Below are positions 33,239-56,060 of a stretch of DNA of 64,000 nt, piece by piece. Under the pieces are notes generated by a model. It saw nothing but the letters and a program-made list of their open reading frames with translations, was not told the origin of the DNA and did no database searches. The translations under genes were made by a program, and so were the position numbers. Each line of letters begins with the position of its first letter. The first letter of the stretch is position 1. The DNA is from an uncultured Caldilinea sp. (GTDB lineage: Bacteria > Chloroflexota > Anaerolineae > Caldilineales > Caldilineaceae), in contig NZ_CAKZMJ010000037.1 in the NCBI RefSeq assembly GCF_937128415.1, forward strand, positions 10,470-74,469, given 5' to 3'.

Positions 33239-34267
33239 ATGCGCGTTTTATGTCTTGTCGACGGCCCGGTGAAACCGCCAGATCGCTGGATGTGGAATCA
33301 TCTGCCGGAGGAGGCTCAACAAGATGAAGTGGATTTCCTATGGGCCTCGCCGGCCGACCGCTTTCCGAAATGGGGTAAGTTTTTATCATATTATCCCCAG
33401 TATTTAGCTCTTGGATGGCGAGCGATGCAGGCGTGCCGGAGAAAACGATACGATGTCATCGTTGCTTGGGAATCGAAGACAGGTTTTCCTTTCGGTGCGC
33501 TTCGTAGTTTGAGGGGCATGAACACTCCCCCGCTTGTCATATTTGCATTTTCATTCAAGGGAGTTGCTGCGTCTTTCTCGCTAGTTAGCCGAAATTTCAT
33601 GCGAGGAATCGATCACGTAACCGTATTGTTTCCGGCTGAAGCTACGTATTACGAACAGGTTCTAGGCTTGCCGTCGGCGCATATGACAGTCTGCCCTTTT
33701 GGCTGGCATGACCTTTGCAAAAATGTTGAGCTGGTGGAGAACGGCAATTTTGTTTTTTCATTTGGCCGTTCGTACAGAGATTATAAGACTTTCATCGAGG
33801 CTGTTGAGGATCTGCCGGTCAAAGTCATTATCAACACCCGCAAATTTACTCTCAAAGGTTTAACAATTCCGTCCAACGTCACTGTCAACGAAATGATGCC
33901 CGAACGTGAGTACGCACGTCTGTTAATATCTGCGAGATTCGTCGCAATTCCGCTGCAAGAGACTCGGCACGCAGCGGGGGAGTCCGCTTTAGTGCAGGCA
34001 ATGGCTGCTGGAAAAGCTGTGGTGGCGACGCGCACCCCCAGCACATCGTATTATGTTGAAGACGGCGTCACCGGTGTCCTGACTCCTCCTAAGAGCGCAG
34101 AAGCGATGCGAGAAGCATGTCTTTATTTGCTGAATCATCCTGAGGAATGCAGGTCGATGGGCGTGGCCGCGCGACGACGGTATGAGGAACGTTTCACCTC
34201 TGAGCATGCTGCACGATGTCAATACGCTGTTTTGCAGAAGGTGGCTCAGATGCAGCGCGAGGGTTAA
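33239..34267 (+). CDS. GT4 glycosyltransferase
   Basis: A 342-residue GT-B enzyme. The donor half has FSFGRSYRDYKTFIEAVEDL, GESALVQAMAAGKAVVATRT and VEDGVTGVLTPP, the variant site in which the second Glu of EX7E is Gln. The N-terminal half starts MRVLCLVDGPVKPPDRWMWN. I chose ATG 33239 over the upstream frame at 33188 because that part lies in the repeat. GGAG is about ten bases upstream. Codon use is AT-richer than in the preceding genes. Confidence 0.83.
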   Translation: MRVLCLVDGPVKPPDRWMWNHLPEEAQQDEVDFLWASPADRFPKWGKFLSYYPQYLALGWRAMQACRRKRYDVIVAWESKTGFPFGALRSLRGMNTPPLVIFAFSFKGVAASFSLVSRNFMRGIDHVTVLFPAEATYYEQVLGLPSAHMTVCPFGWHDLCKNVELVENGNFVFSFGRSYRDYKTFIEAVEDLPVKVIINTRKFTLKGLTIPSNVTVNEMMPEREYARLLISARFVAIPLQETRHAAGESALVQAMAAGKAVVATRTPSTSYYVEDGVTGVLTPPKSAEAMREACLYLLNHPEECRSMGVAARRRYEERFTSEHAARCQYAVLQKVAQMQREG

Positions 34268-34270
34268 TCG

Positions 34271-35496
34271 ATGCGAGTTCTTTTTCTGTCGCGCTGGTTC
34301 CCTTTTCCAACAGACAACGGCTCAAAGATTCGCGTCTATCATCTGTTGAAGTCTTTGGCCGATCAACATGAAGTGGCGCTGCTTTCTTTTGCGAACGAGT
34401 CGCCGACGGCAGCCGCCGTTCAAGTTCTCCGAGAGATTTGCTCGCAGGTTGATTTTGTTTCTTACAAGGGTTTTCAAACCAACAGCGTTCGCGCTCGCCT
34501 GGGTTTTCTCTCTCCAACGCCTCGTTCGCTCATTGACACTTTCAGTGCGGAGATGGCTGAGAAAGTCAAGAAAGTGTCCGGTCAATGGAAACCGGACATT
34601 GTGGTTGCTTCTCAGCTGGACATGATTCCATACGCGCTTTTGGTGCGGGATGTATTCCGGGTGGCGGAAGAAATTGAACTTACGGTTCCATATGAAGCGT
34701 ACATCAAGGCGTCTCATTTACCGGCAAAGTTGCGAAAAGGCCTCACCTGGTGGAAATTGAGCGCCTATCTTCGCAGGACGCTCTCCGCGTTTCAGCTCTG
34801 CACAGTGGTTTCTTCGCCAGAACAGACGCTGGCCAGAAGAGTTATTCCGTCCACTGTGCCGGTCGAAGTCATTCCGAATGGAGTCGACGTGAGGTCGCTT
34901 CGCTCTGTTTCCAGAGAGCCTCAGCCCGATGTGTTAATTTATAACGGAGCGCTGAGTTATTACGCCAATTTTGACGCCATGCACTTCTTTTTAAGCGCAA
35001 TCTTTCCACGAATTTTAGAACGTGCACCGAAAACCACCCTGCTGATTACAGGAAACACCCGGGGCGCGCCGATTGAACAGTTGCCGAATCGAAAAAATGT
35101 TGTGTTTACAGGCTATGTGGAGGATATTCATGCCGTCGTAGGGGCGAGTTGGGCCCTGGTTGCACCGTTGCGTCTGGGGGGTGGGACCCGGCTGAAAGTG
35201 CTTGAGGCTTTAGCCTTAGGTGTGCCTGTGGTGGCGACCTCAAAGGGCGTGGAAGGATTAGACCTGGAACAAGACAAAGAAGTTTTGGTGGCGGATACTC
35301 CTCAGCGATTCGCCGAGGCGACGTTATCCCTGTTGACAGACCCAGCCTTGCGCAATGGCTTATCTCTCGCCGGACGCCGCGCAGCGAATCGTTATGACTG
35401 GAATGGAATCGGTAGACGTTTCAATCAAATAGTGACAGAAGGCGTGAGTCCTTCCTCAGCGAAATCGGCGGCTATAGAGTCAGGCAACCTGGTGCG

Positions 35497-35500
<4 letters not shown>
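34271..35500 (+). CDS. GT4 glycosyltransferase (PEP-CTERM/EpsH1-associated-like)
   Basis: A 409-residue GT-B enzyme starting MRVLFLSRWFPFPTDNGSKI. The donor site is PLRLGGGTRLKVLEALALGV with PVVATSKGVEGL, the pattern of the sugar transferases associated with exosortase/EpsH1 systems. Two further genes of this subgroup lie at 49.2 and 50.5 kb. It starts three bases after the previous stop and ends in an ATGA overlap with the ligase-like gene. AT-rich codon use continues here. Confidence 0.88.
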
Positions 35501-37883
<2,383 letters not shown>

Positions 37884-38157
37884 GAGTAGCTTGATGCATT
37901 TCCTGATGCAATCGATGAGTTGGGCTGCGACGCTTTTCGATGAACGGAGAACGAACAGCTATTTGAACGCATCATTGGAAGCCTATTGCTCTTGAGTGAA
38001 TTTTAGTTGCACCTTAACAATTGAACTACCACATGCGCTAAAACGGTTGCTTTGATAGCAAAGGCCATTCGGGTGGTTTCAAAGCGCGCTCACTTGAGTC
38101 ATTGCAAGGAAGCGTTCTTATTTCTTTCTGGGTGGCTTTTCCGCCCAAGGAGGGCAT
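37884..38157. other. AT-rich intergenic stretch without a gene
   Basis: This 274-bp gap is clearly lower in GC than the genes before it and ends in AAGGAGGG (38147-38154), a strong ribosome site for the next gene. No clear promoter or repeat was seen. Confidence 0.55.
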
Positions 38158-39738
38158 ATGGCGCTGCGCATCTATTTTCGGCCATTGCGTCTAGTCCCTG
38201 GCAATTGGATTTTAGCAGGGGTTTTCCTTTTGGCGACCCTGTTGGTTGTCTATAACCTCAGTGGATACCCCGAATTTACTGCACTCGATGAAGCCTATCG
38301 TCTCATGTTGCCCAGAAACCTTGCAATGGAAGGCGAATGGGGGATCTCCACATACGAAGGGCTTTCACCCTTTTGGCATGATTCGACAGGGCCAACGGTG
38401 CTCCTGCCGATCGCCGTCATCTTCAAAATATTTGGGGTGACGCTGGGGAATGCCAGAATTGTTATAAGCATATACACCATTCTGGCTTCTATTGCCGTTT
38501 ACGTGTACACACGAGAGGCCTATGGTCACAGAGCAGCGGTTGTTGCCATCTTGACGTTTCTATTTTGGGGCCCTCCCTGGTTGAACACAATTGTTATGGG
38601 TAGATCCGTATACGGCGAAGTGCCCGGTCTTGCCTTTCTATTTTGGGGCTCCTACTTCTGGGGGCGCTCTGTGCGTCTCAATCGTCGGAAAGACTGGATG
38701 CTCGCCAGCCTCTTCTTTTCATGTGCAGTCCTCACGAAGAATTTATTGTTTCTGGCCATTGCGGCGTCTTTCATGGGCCTATTTATCATTGACCGACTCT
38801 GGCTAAAAACTTTGCGATGGCATCAGACAACGCTGCCGATGTTGTCCTGTTTGTTCACTTTTATCGGTTGGTCAATTTTACAGTCGATCCTCAACGGAAC
38901 ATCATCAGGGGCGGTCGTTAATCCAACGATTGCGGGATTTTTGCTCTTTATTCAGCAACCTTCTCAACTCATTACGCTCTGGTATAAGAATCTAAAGTTT
39001 CTGGCAGAACAGGACATTTTGCTTTGGGGAGCGCCGGCGCTATTTTATTCCATCGCTTCAGCTTTTCATCAGGAGGATCGTAGAGCCACGATTGGTCTGT
39101 TGTTCATTCCTTTTTTTCTTGTGAGTTGGTTCATCTGGTACGTTTTTATTTCCATCGGATGGCCCCGCTATGCGTATCCGGAATGGGCTGTAATGAGTGT
39201 ATTGGTTGCGAAGTTTCTAGTCGATCTGGCGGATGGCGCGCCGAGAAATTTATCTATTTGTGACGGCGTGTTTTCGGCAATTGAAAAACGGAACCACAAG
39301 GCGTTGAGTCTTGCGGCGTGGTTGCTAATATTGATGCTGTTGTTTTGGCCTGCTCAGAATACAGTGCGTCGTCTGATCAGCGGCGACAATCACGGCGCTC
39401 AAAAATTTGCCGCCTATCTCGATGCGCATCTCTCTTTCGATGTGCGCATCCTTTCTGGTGAATGGGATGTCTCTTTCTTCTCGAACCATCAATTTGTGCC
39501 GATTCCATTTGGGTTTCTCATCGGCAAAGTGGATTGCGAACAGCTTGGTTTGCACTGTAATGACAACCCTATTCGTAAATTTGCTGACCTAAGACCCGAT
39601 TACATCGTGGATGGACCAGAAAATGAGCATTTACAGTACGTTCCCTCTGAACTCCTGGAAAGGAATTGCAAATGCGTCGTGTCCATCGAAGAGTACTCGT
39701 TATATGACACAAGAGATCGATGCTATCTGAAGAATTAA
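38158..39738 (+). CDS. GT-C / GT39-like membrane glycosyltransferase
   Basis: A 526-residue protein with about ten helices. The first outer loop carries ALDEAYRLMLPRNLAM, where the DE pair fits the catalytic acidic site of GT-C enzymes (PMT/ArnT superfamily) that use polyprenyl-phosphate sugars. A soluble C-terminal domain (about residues 415-526) follows. An AAGGAGGG ribosome site precedes the ATG. The whole gene is AT-rich compared with neighbours, a sign of transfer. Acceptor and sugar are unknown. Confidence 0.75.
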   Translation: MALRIYFRPLRLVPGNWILAGVFLLATLLVVYNLSGYPEFTALDEAYRLMLPRNLAMEGEWGISTYEGLSPFWHDSTGPTVLLPIAVIFKIFGVTLGNARIVISIYTILASIAVYVYTREAYGHRAAVVAILTFLFWGPPWLNTIVMGRSVYGEVPGLAFLFWGSYFWGRSVRLNRRKDWMLASLFFSCAVLTKNLLFLAIAASFMGLFIIDRLWLKTLRWHQTTLPMLSCLFTFIGWSILQSILNGTSSGAVVNPTIAGFLLFIQQPSQLITLWYKNLKFLAEQDILLWGAPALFYSIASAFHQEDRRATIGLLFIPFFLVSWFIWYVFISIGWPRYAYPEWAVMSVLVAKFLVDLADGAPRNLSICDGVFSAIEKRNHKALSLAAWLLILMLLFWPAQNTVRRLISGDNHGAQKFAAYLDAHLSFDVRILSGEWDVSFFSNHQFVPIPFGFLIGKVDCEQLGLHCNDNPIRKFADLRPDYIVDGPENEHLQYVPSELLERNCKCVVSIEEYSLYDTRDRCYLKN

Positions 39739-39790
39739 TTTCAACTTTCGTGCGCCAGGTTTACCCGAAACTGCGTAAGGTGCGTTATTG

Positions 39791-41362
39791 ATGAACTTTG
39801 CAAAATATCGTCAAGGCAGAATTTCTCCAGATTTTGCGTGGGTGTTTTCCTTGTTTTCGGTGTTGTTATTGTGCTACGTCTACTTCTTCCCGCGCTGGGC
39901 CGATCCGAATCAAAACTCTCGGCTTGACATGGTCTTCGCCGTCGTGGAAGATGGCACATTTCAAATTGACAAGTACGTCGCCAACACCGTCGATTACGCC
40001 AAAGTGGGCGAGCATTATTACAGCGACAAAGCGCCGGGCGCAGCTTTTTTGGGCATTCCGTTGTACGCGGCCCTGCGCCCGCTGTTGGAGACGCCGCTGA
40101 TCGGCGCGCTGACGACGCGGCTGGAATCGCATCGGGCGTTCGCCAGCACCCTGCGCGCCGAGGGCACCGGCGTCTCGGCGCAAAAGGTTCGCTTCGCCAT
40201 CGTCCAGGTCTATCTGAGCTTCTTTGTCTCTGCGCTGCCGACGGCCGCACTGGCCGCACTGCTTTTCCTGTGGCTGCGCGCAGTGACGCCGCTGGCGCAG
40301 CCGCGCGCGGTCATCGCGCTGGGCTACGGTCTGGCGACGCCCGTCTTCGCCTACGCCAACGCCTTCTACGGCCATCAACTGGCGGCGTTTCTACTCTTTT
40401 TGGCGTTCTTCCTGCTGGCGCGCGCGCCGGCGCAGGTCGGAGCAATGCGCGCCTGCCTCGTCGGGCTGCTGCTTGGCTACGCGTTTATCACGGAGTATCC
40501 GGTGGCGCTGATGGCGGCGCCGATCGGTCTGTACGGATTGTATCAATTCTGGAGACGACAACAACGGGCGCCGTTTTTCTGGCTTGTTGTTGGCGGGGCG
40601 ATCGTGGCTGCAGGCTGGATGGCCTATAACACGGCCATCTTCGGCGGCCCCCTGGAGCTGGGTTACAGCCGCTCCGAGCTGTGGACAGAGCAGCATCACA
40701 CCGGCTTCATGAGCCTAACTGCGCCGACGCTCGACGCGGTCTGGGGAATCACCTTCAGCCCGTTTCGTGGGCTGTTTCTGCTTTCACCCTGGCTGCTGTG
40801 GGCGCCGCCGGGCTTTGCGCTCTGGAGACGCAGCGGCGTCCTGCGCGCCGAGTGGTGGCTGACGCTCGCCGTCGTCGTCGGCATGTTCCTGTTCAACGCC
40901 TCGTCGAGCATGTGGTGGGGCGGCTTCGCCGTCGGGCCGCGCTACCTGCTGCCGATGCTGCCCTTCCTGGCGCTGCCGACGGCGTTCGTTCTGGTCGCCT
41001 GGGGCGAGCAGCTGTGGCTGCGCCTCACGCTGGCGTTGAGCCTCCTTTGGTCACTCGTCGCCGTGTGGAGCATGACGTTGGCGGAACAGGCCTTCCCGTC
41101 GGACGCATTGCGCAACCCGTGGGCCGAGCATGTGCTGCCCAACTGGGCGGTGGGCAACATCGCGCGCAACTTCGGCACGGTGCTGGGGTTGGAGGGCTTC
41201 TGGAGTCTGACCCCGCTGATGCTCCTGCTTGCGCTGGCGGCGGTTGCGTGGCGATGGCTGGTCACATTGCAATCTCGCGAGGGGTTGTTCAGTAAAGAGG
41301 GTCGATCTTCGCTCGAAATCGAAGCTGAAAGCGGAAATCGGCTCATGGAGGTGAACAAATGA
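39791..41362 (+). CDS. GT-C-type multi-pass membrane protein
   Basis: A 523-residue protein with about ten helices. The N-terminal outer loop SRLDMVFAVVEDGTFQIDKY, then YYSDKAPGAAFLGIPLYAAL, is the conserved block of a large membrane-protein family in Chloroflexota that is usually annotated as a glycosyltransferase or hypothetical protein. The first 40 codons are AT-rich and the rest GC-rich, so a composition border falls at about 39.9 kb. ATG 39791 is chosen over the TTG three bases earlier. Confidence 0.65.
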   Translation: MNFAKYRQGRISPDFAWVFSLFSVLLLCYVYFFPRWADPNQNSRLDMVFAVVEDGTFQIDKYVANTVDYAKVGEHYYSDKAPGAAFLGIPLYAALRPLLETPLIGALTTRLESHRAFASTLRAEGTGVSAQKVRFAIVQVYLSFFVSALPTAALAALLFLWLRAVTPLAQPRAVIALGYGLATPVFAYANAFYGHQLAAFLLFLAFFLLARAPAQVGAMRACLVGLLLGYAFITEYPVALMAAPIGLYGLYQFWRRQQRAPFFWLVVGGAIVAAGWMAYNTAIFGGPLELGYSRSELWTEQHHTGFMSLTAPTLDAVWGITFSPFRGLFLLSPWLLWAPPGFALWRRSGVLRAEWWLTLAVVVGMFLFNASSSMWWGGFAVGPRYLLPMLPFLALPTAFVLVAWGEQLWLRLTLALSLLWSLVAVWSMTLAEQAFPSDALRNPWAEHVLPNWAVGNIARNFGTVLGLEGFWSLTPLMLLLALAAVAWRWLVTLQSREGLFSKEGRSSLEIEAESGNRLMEVNK

Positions 41363-41373
41363 TAGAAGTTGTG

Positions 41374-41422
41374 CAGTTTGACCTGGCAATCGATAGAGTG
41401 GATTAAGCAAATAGCCGGCAAC
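41374..41422. repeat. Fragment related to the element flank at 33.07 kb
   Basis: CAGTTTGACCTGGCAATCGA, GGATTAAGCAAATAGCC and neighbouring bases match the left flank at 33073-33115 at about four in five positions by eye. The fragment sits just before a start codon and without the two-hairpin part. Confidence 0.5.
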
Positions 41423-41431
41423 AATAAAGAT

Positions 41432-43140
<1,709 letters not shown>

Positions 43141-43144
<4 letters not shown>

Positions 43145-44742
43145 GACCAGAGTCTGTCATGGGTGGCAGCAATCAGAACAGAAGGGCATTTGCCACAACG
43201 GTGAAAGCACAGCTGCACGGCGCTGCATGGCGCATGTGGCTCTTCCTCGGCGCAATGTTGCTGGCAACGCTGTCGGCCAATCAGGCTTTTGCGCAAGTCG
43301 GCAGATGGTCGACGCCGATTCCACTTGGAGCATACTGGTTTCCTGACGTGGCGGTGGATGGCTCTGGCCGAGCGCACGTCGTCTGGTCATCGGGCGCCGA
43401 AGGTTTCGACACCGTGATGTATGCTGCGAAGGATGAAGGCGGCTGGAGTCAACCGGTCGATATTGCTGCAGTTCGACAGATCGCCGGGGGCGGCGAGGCC
43501 ACACGCCCAACTCTGCTGCTCGACAGTCGCAATACGTTGCATCTCACGTATCGTTACACATCGATCTATTACACACAAGCGCCTGCAGGTGGGGCAGGCG
43601 TTCCGGGATACTGGCGCGCTCCGTTGCTGATCGACGAAGGTTACTTTTCACGGATGGCGCAGGATAGCCAGGGGGTATTGCACCTGATTTTTACCCAGAA
43701 TGTTCCGACCGAAAGCTGTCGCATCTGCTATCACATTTTCTATGTGCGCTCTGTGGATGAGGGTCTCTCCTGGAGCGACCCGATCGACATTTCTGTGCAA
43801 CTGACCGGCGCCGCCAAACCTCAGATGATTGTGGATCGGCAGGATAACATTCACGTCGTCTGGGAAGCAGGGTATGGCGGCTCTTACGGTCAACTCTCGG
43901 ATCCAACGACGGTGATGTATGTGGCGTCGTACGACGGCGGCGTCACCTGGTCTCGTCCCTATCCATTGGATCCGACGCGCGGCGCCTCTACAGCATCTAT
44001 GGCGCGCAATGTCACGCTTGCCGAAGACGGCAACGGTCATCTAGTTGCGGTCTGGTGGGCGATCCCGGAAGACGCTGTTTATTACCAACTTTCCAGAGAC
44101 GCAGGCCAAAGTTGGAGTTCCCCTGCCCCAGTCCCAGATGTGCTTGGCATTTGGGCGCTCTACCAATCGCGGCTCGACAGTTATGCGACGGCGGTGGACA
44201 GCAGGGGACGGGTGCATCTTGTTTTAGCAGGCAGACGAATGGTTGAGCAGCCAGGCGCCGAGCTTTTACACGTCATTTGGGACGGCGCAAACTGGTCGTC
44301 GCCGTCTGTGATCGCCAGCTATGAGGGAGATATGCCGGAGTGGCCGCGTATCGCCGTCGGCTTAGGCAACCAATTGCATGTCGTGTGGTTCGTGCGCGAC
44401 GCCGAGAACCTTTTCAACTCGGATGCAGGGAATTATCAAGTCTGGTATGCTTCCGGCGCCACCGACAGCCCGGCGTTGGCGCCGGTTGCTGTTCCTGCAA
44501 TTCCGCCGCCAACGCCGGTGGCCATGGCGTTGACGCCGGTGGTCATTCCGACGCCGACCTCTCAAATTGCGCCGGTCAACGTGGAAGATGCGTCGCAGCC
44601 GGCCCTTTCGCTGCTCACTCCGAATTTACGCAGCGAAAATGATGACGTCCTGCTGCTGCTGCTCTCTGTTGGGCCGGTGATGGCGATCCTGTTGCTGCTG
44701 ACGACAATGATGCTGCTGCGGCGTCGACGTTCTCCTGGCTAA
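43141..44742 (+). CDS. Secreted BNR/Asp-box beta-propeller with C-terminal anchor
   Basis: A 533-residue exported protein. A signal peptide (WLFLGAMLLATLSANQAFA, cleavage before QVGRW) is followed by seven propeller blades. Each blade has a D-x-x-G-x-x-H-x-V-W-like strand, for example AVDGSGRAHVVW, IVDRQDNIHVVW and AVDSRGRVHLVL. Three Asp boxes (SVDEGLSW, SYDGGVTW, SRDAGQSW) are seen. A Pro/Thr linker and a C-terminal membrane helix with RRRR end the protein. Sialidase catalytic residues are not evident, so it is more likely a binding protein. The start is GTG in a GTGA overlap; ATG 43159 is an alternative. Confidence 0.78.
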
Positions 44743-44744
44743 AA

Positions 44745-46310
<1,566 letters not shown>

Positions 46311-46373
46311 CTTGAATCCTCAGAAATGCAAACTGTGCATGAGTCCAAAACCTTCTTTGTGCTCTCCGGATCG

Positions 46374-46404
46374 ATGCGGGGATCAAAAGAATTGATCCCC
46401 GCAT
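46374..46404 (-). terminator. Perfect 13-bp hairpin between two secreted-protein genes
   Basis: ATGCGGGGATCAA (46374-46386) pairs fully with TTGATCCCCGCAT (46392-46404) around a five-base loop. It lies 22 bases after the stop of the upstream gene and 64 bases before the next start. No T tract follows on the transcribed strand, so it may stabilise or process the mRNA rather than terminate. Confidence 0.6.
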
Positions 46405-46425
46405 TGATATGAGAAGGTGCAGCTT

Positions 46426-48579
<2,154 letters not shown>

Positions 48580-48658
48580 TGCTCGTTCCTTTATTCGTTT
48601 TTCCATCTCTTCCAGGAAACTGCACGGTTCTTAACAAAAACCTCCGGCAAAATTGTGA

Positions 48659-48747
48659 CCCTCACCCCCCGGCCCCCTCTCCCAAGGCTGGGAGAGGGGA
48701 GGAGGCCCTCACCCCCCGGCCCCCTCTCCCAAGGCTGGGAGAGGGGG
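48659..48747. repeat. C-rich hairpin repeat, two tandem copies
   Basis: Two copies start 47 bases apart (48659 and 48706). The second has the perfect 12-bp stem CCCCCTCTCCCA / TGGGAGAGGGGG; the first differs in its last base. Both match the copy at 25802. Confidence 0.85.
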
Positions 48748-48769
48748 AGAAAAGAGCGCCGTCGCTGCA

Positions 48770-48857
48770 GTAGCTGCGGCTCGCAGCCGCAGGTTTCGTC
48801 CGGAGGCCGCAAGGTCTTGGGAATGATCCATGGAAGCGCAGCTACGAGGTGCGCCTG
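48770..48857. repeat. Two-hairpin element, copy 7
   Basis: GTAGCTGCGGCTCGCAGCCG to GAGGTGCGCCTGC, forward orientation, with the core GGCCGCAAGGTCTTGGGAAT. It follows the C-rich pair directly, the same neighbourhood as at 25.7-25.9 kb. Confidence 0.7.
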
Positions 48858-51727
<2,870 letters not shown>

Positions 51728-51737
51728 AACGGAATAG

Positions 51738-51776
51738 GTGTTGCGTGATACGTGTTCCGTCACGCACCACGCAACA

Positions 51777-51777
<1 letters not shown>
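51738..51777. terminator. Bidirectional terminator-like inverted repeat
   Basis: GTGTTGCGTG (51738-51747) and CACGCAACAC (51768-51777) are perfect complements around 20 bases that contain a smaller CGTG/CACG pair. It lies exactly between two convergent stop codons, and its last base is part of the minus-strand TAG. No T tract is seen. Confidence 0.45.
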
Positions 51778-54596
<2,819 letters not shown>

Positions 54597-54646
54597 AATT
54601 GTTCTCCTCTTCTCTGCTCTCGGCGCAGCCGCAGCGAGTCGCCGTC

Positions 54647-55387
<741 letters not shown>

Positions 55388-55666
55388 AGTGAAAACCCTT
55401 TCCATCGTATGTCTCTAGCGGCTCATCGGCTATATCATAAACCGCCGATTCGGTGTGCTTGAATTCACATTCTCTGCGTTGGCTGCGAAATGCTGCACGA
55501 AGAACGATTGCGGCTATGATGTTCTCATTGTCATGCATGCGTCGCGCCTTCGTCTGCATTCTCACCTTGCTCTGATTATGGGGCAATGCTCGTCGGCGCG
55601 CAACTCGACGTAACAAAGCCTGTCGTAAAAATCCCGATCGCTTTTCTCCTGGAGGCAAGAGTTGTG

Positions 55667-56032
55667 ATGTCGCTGTTTACATGGCTGCTGCTCGGTCATC
55701 TGATCGGGGATTGGATGCTCCAGAACGACTGGATGGCGCGCTACAAGCGAGGACGTTGGTGGAGTTTGGAATGCATCGTGCACTGCGTTGTGTATAGCGT
55801 CAGCGTCGTGTTGGCGGCCTGGTGGGGCGGTCGAGGATTCGTCTCGGAGCTACAGCTGGCGGCGGCCTTCTCTTTTCTTCTGTTCTCTCACTGGCTGATC
55901 GACGGATTCAACCTCGCAGGATGGTGGGGGCGGGTCGTCAACCAGACGCAGACGGACTTCGTGCGCATCATGGTCGACCAGACGATGCATCTGATTGTGC
56001 TCGGCGTATGCGTCTCGTGGATTTTTGTTTGA
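55667..56032 (+). CDS. DUF3307-like small membrane protein
   Basis: A 121-residue protein with three to four hydrophobic helices. The N-terminal block LLLGHLIGDWMLQNDWMARY and the central SHWLIDGFNLAGWW match the DUF3307 family (conserved H and D in each block). The function of this family is unknown. GGAGG lies 11 bases before the ATG; an in-frame GTG three bases earlier is possible. It is convergent with the SGNH gene. Confidence 0.75.
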   Translation: MSLFTWLLLGHLIGDWMLQNDWMARYKRGRWWSLECIVHCVVYSVSVVLAAWWGGRGFVSELQLAAAFSFLLFSHWLIDGFNLAGWWGRVVNQTQTDFVRIMVDQTMHLIVLGVCVSWIFV

Positions 56033-56060
56033 TTTTGTGCGCGTCGGCGAAGGGCGTCGG

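Noticed and set aside
34576..34599. Inverted repeat TGTCCGGT / ACCGGACA
   Set aside because: It lies inside a glycosyltransferase coding region and is probably chance.
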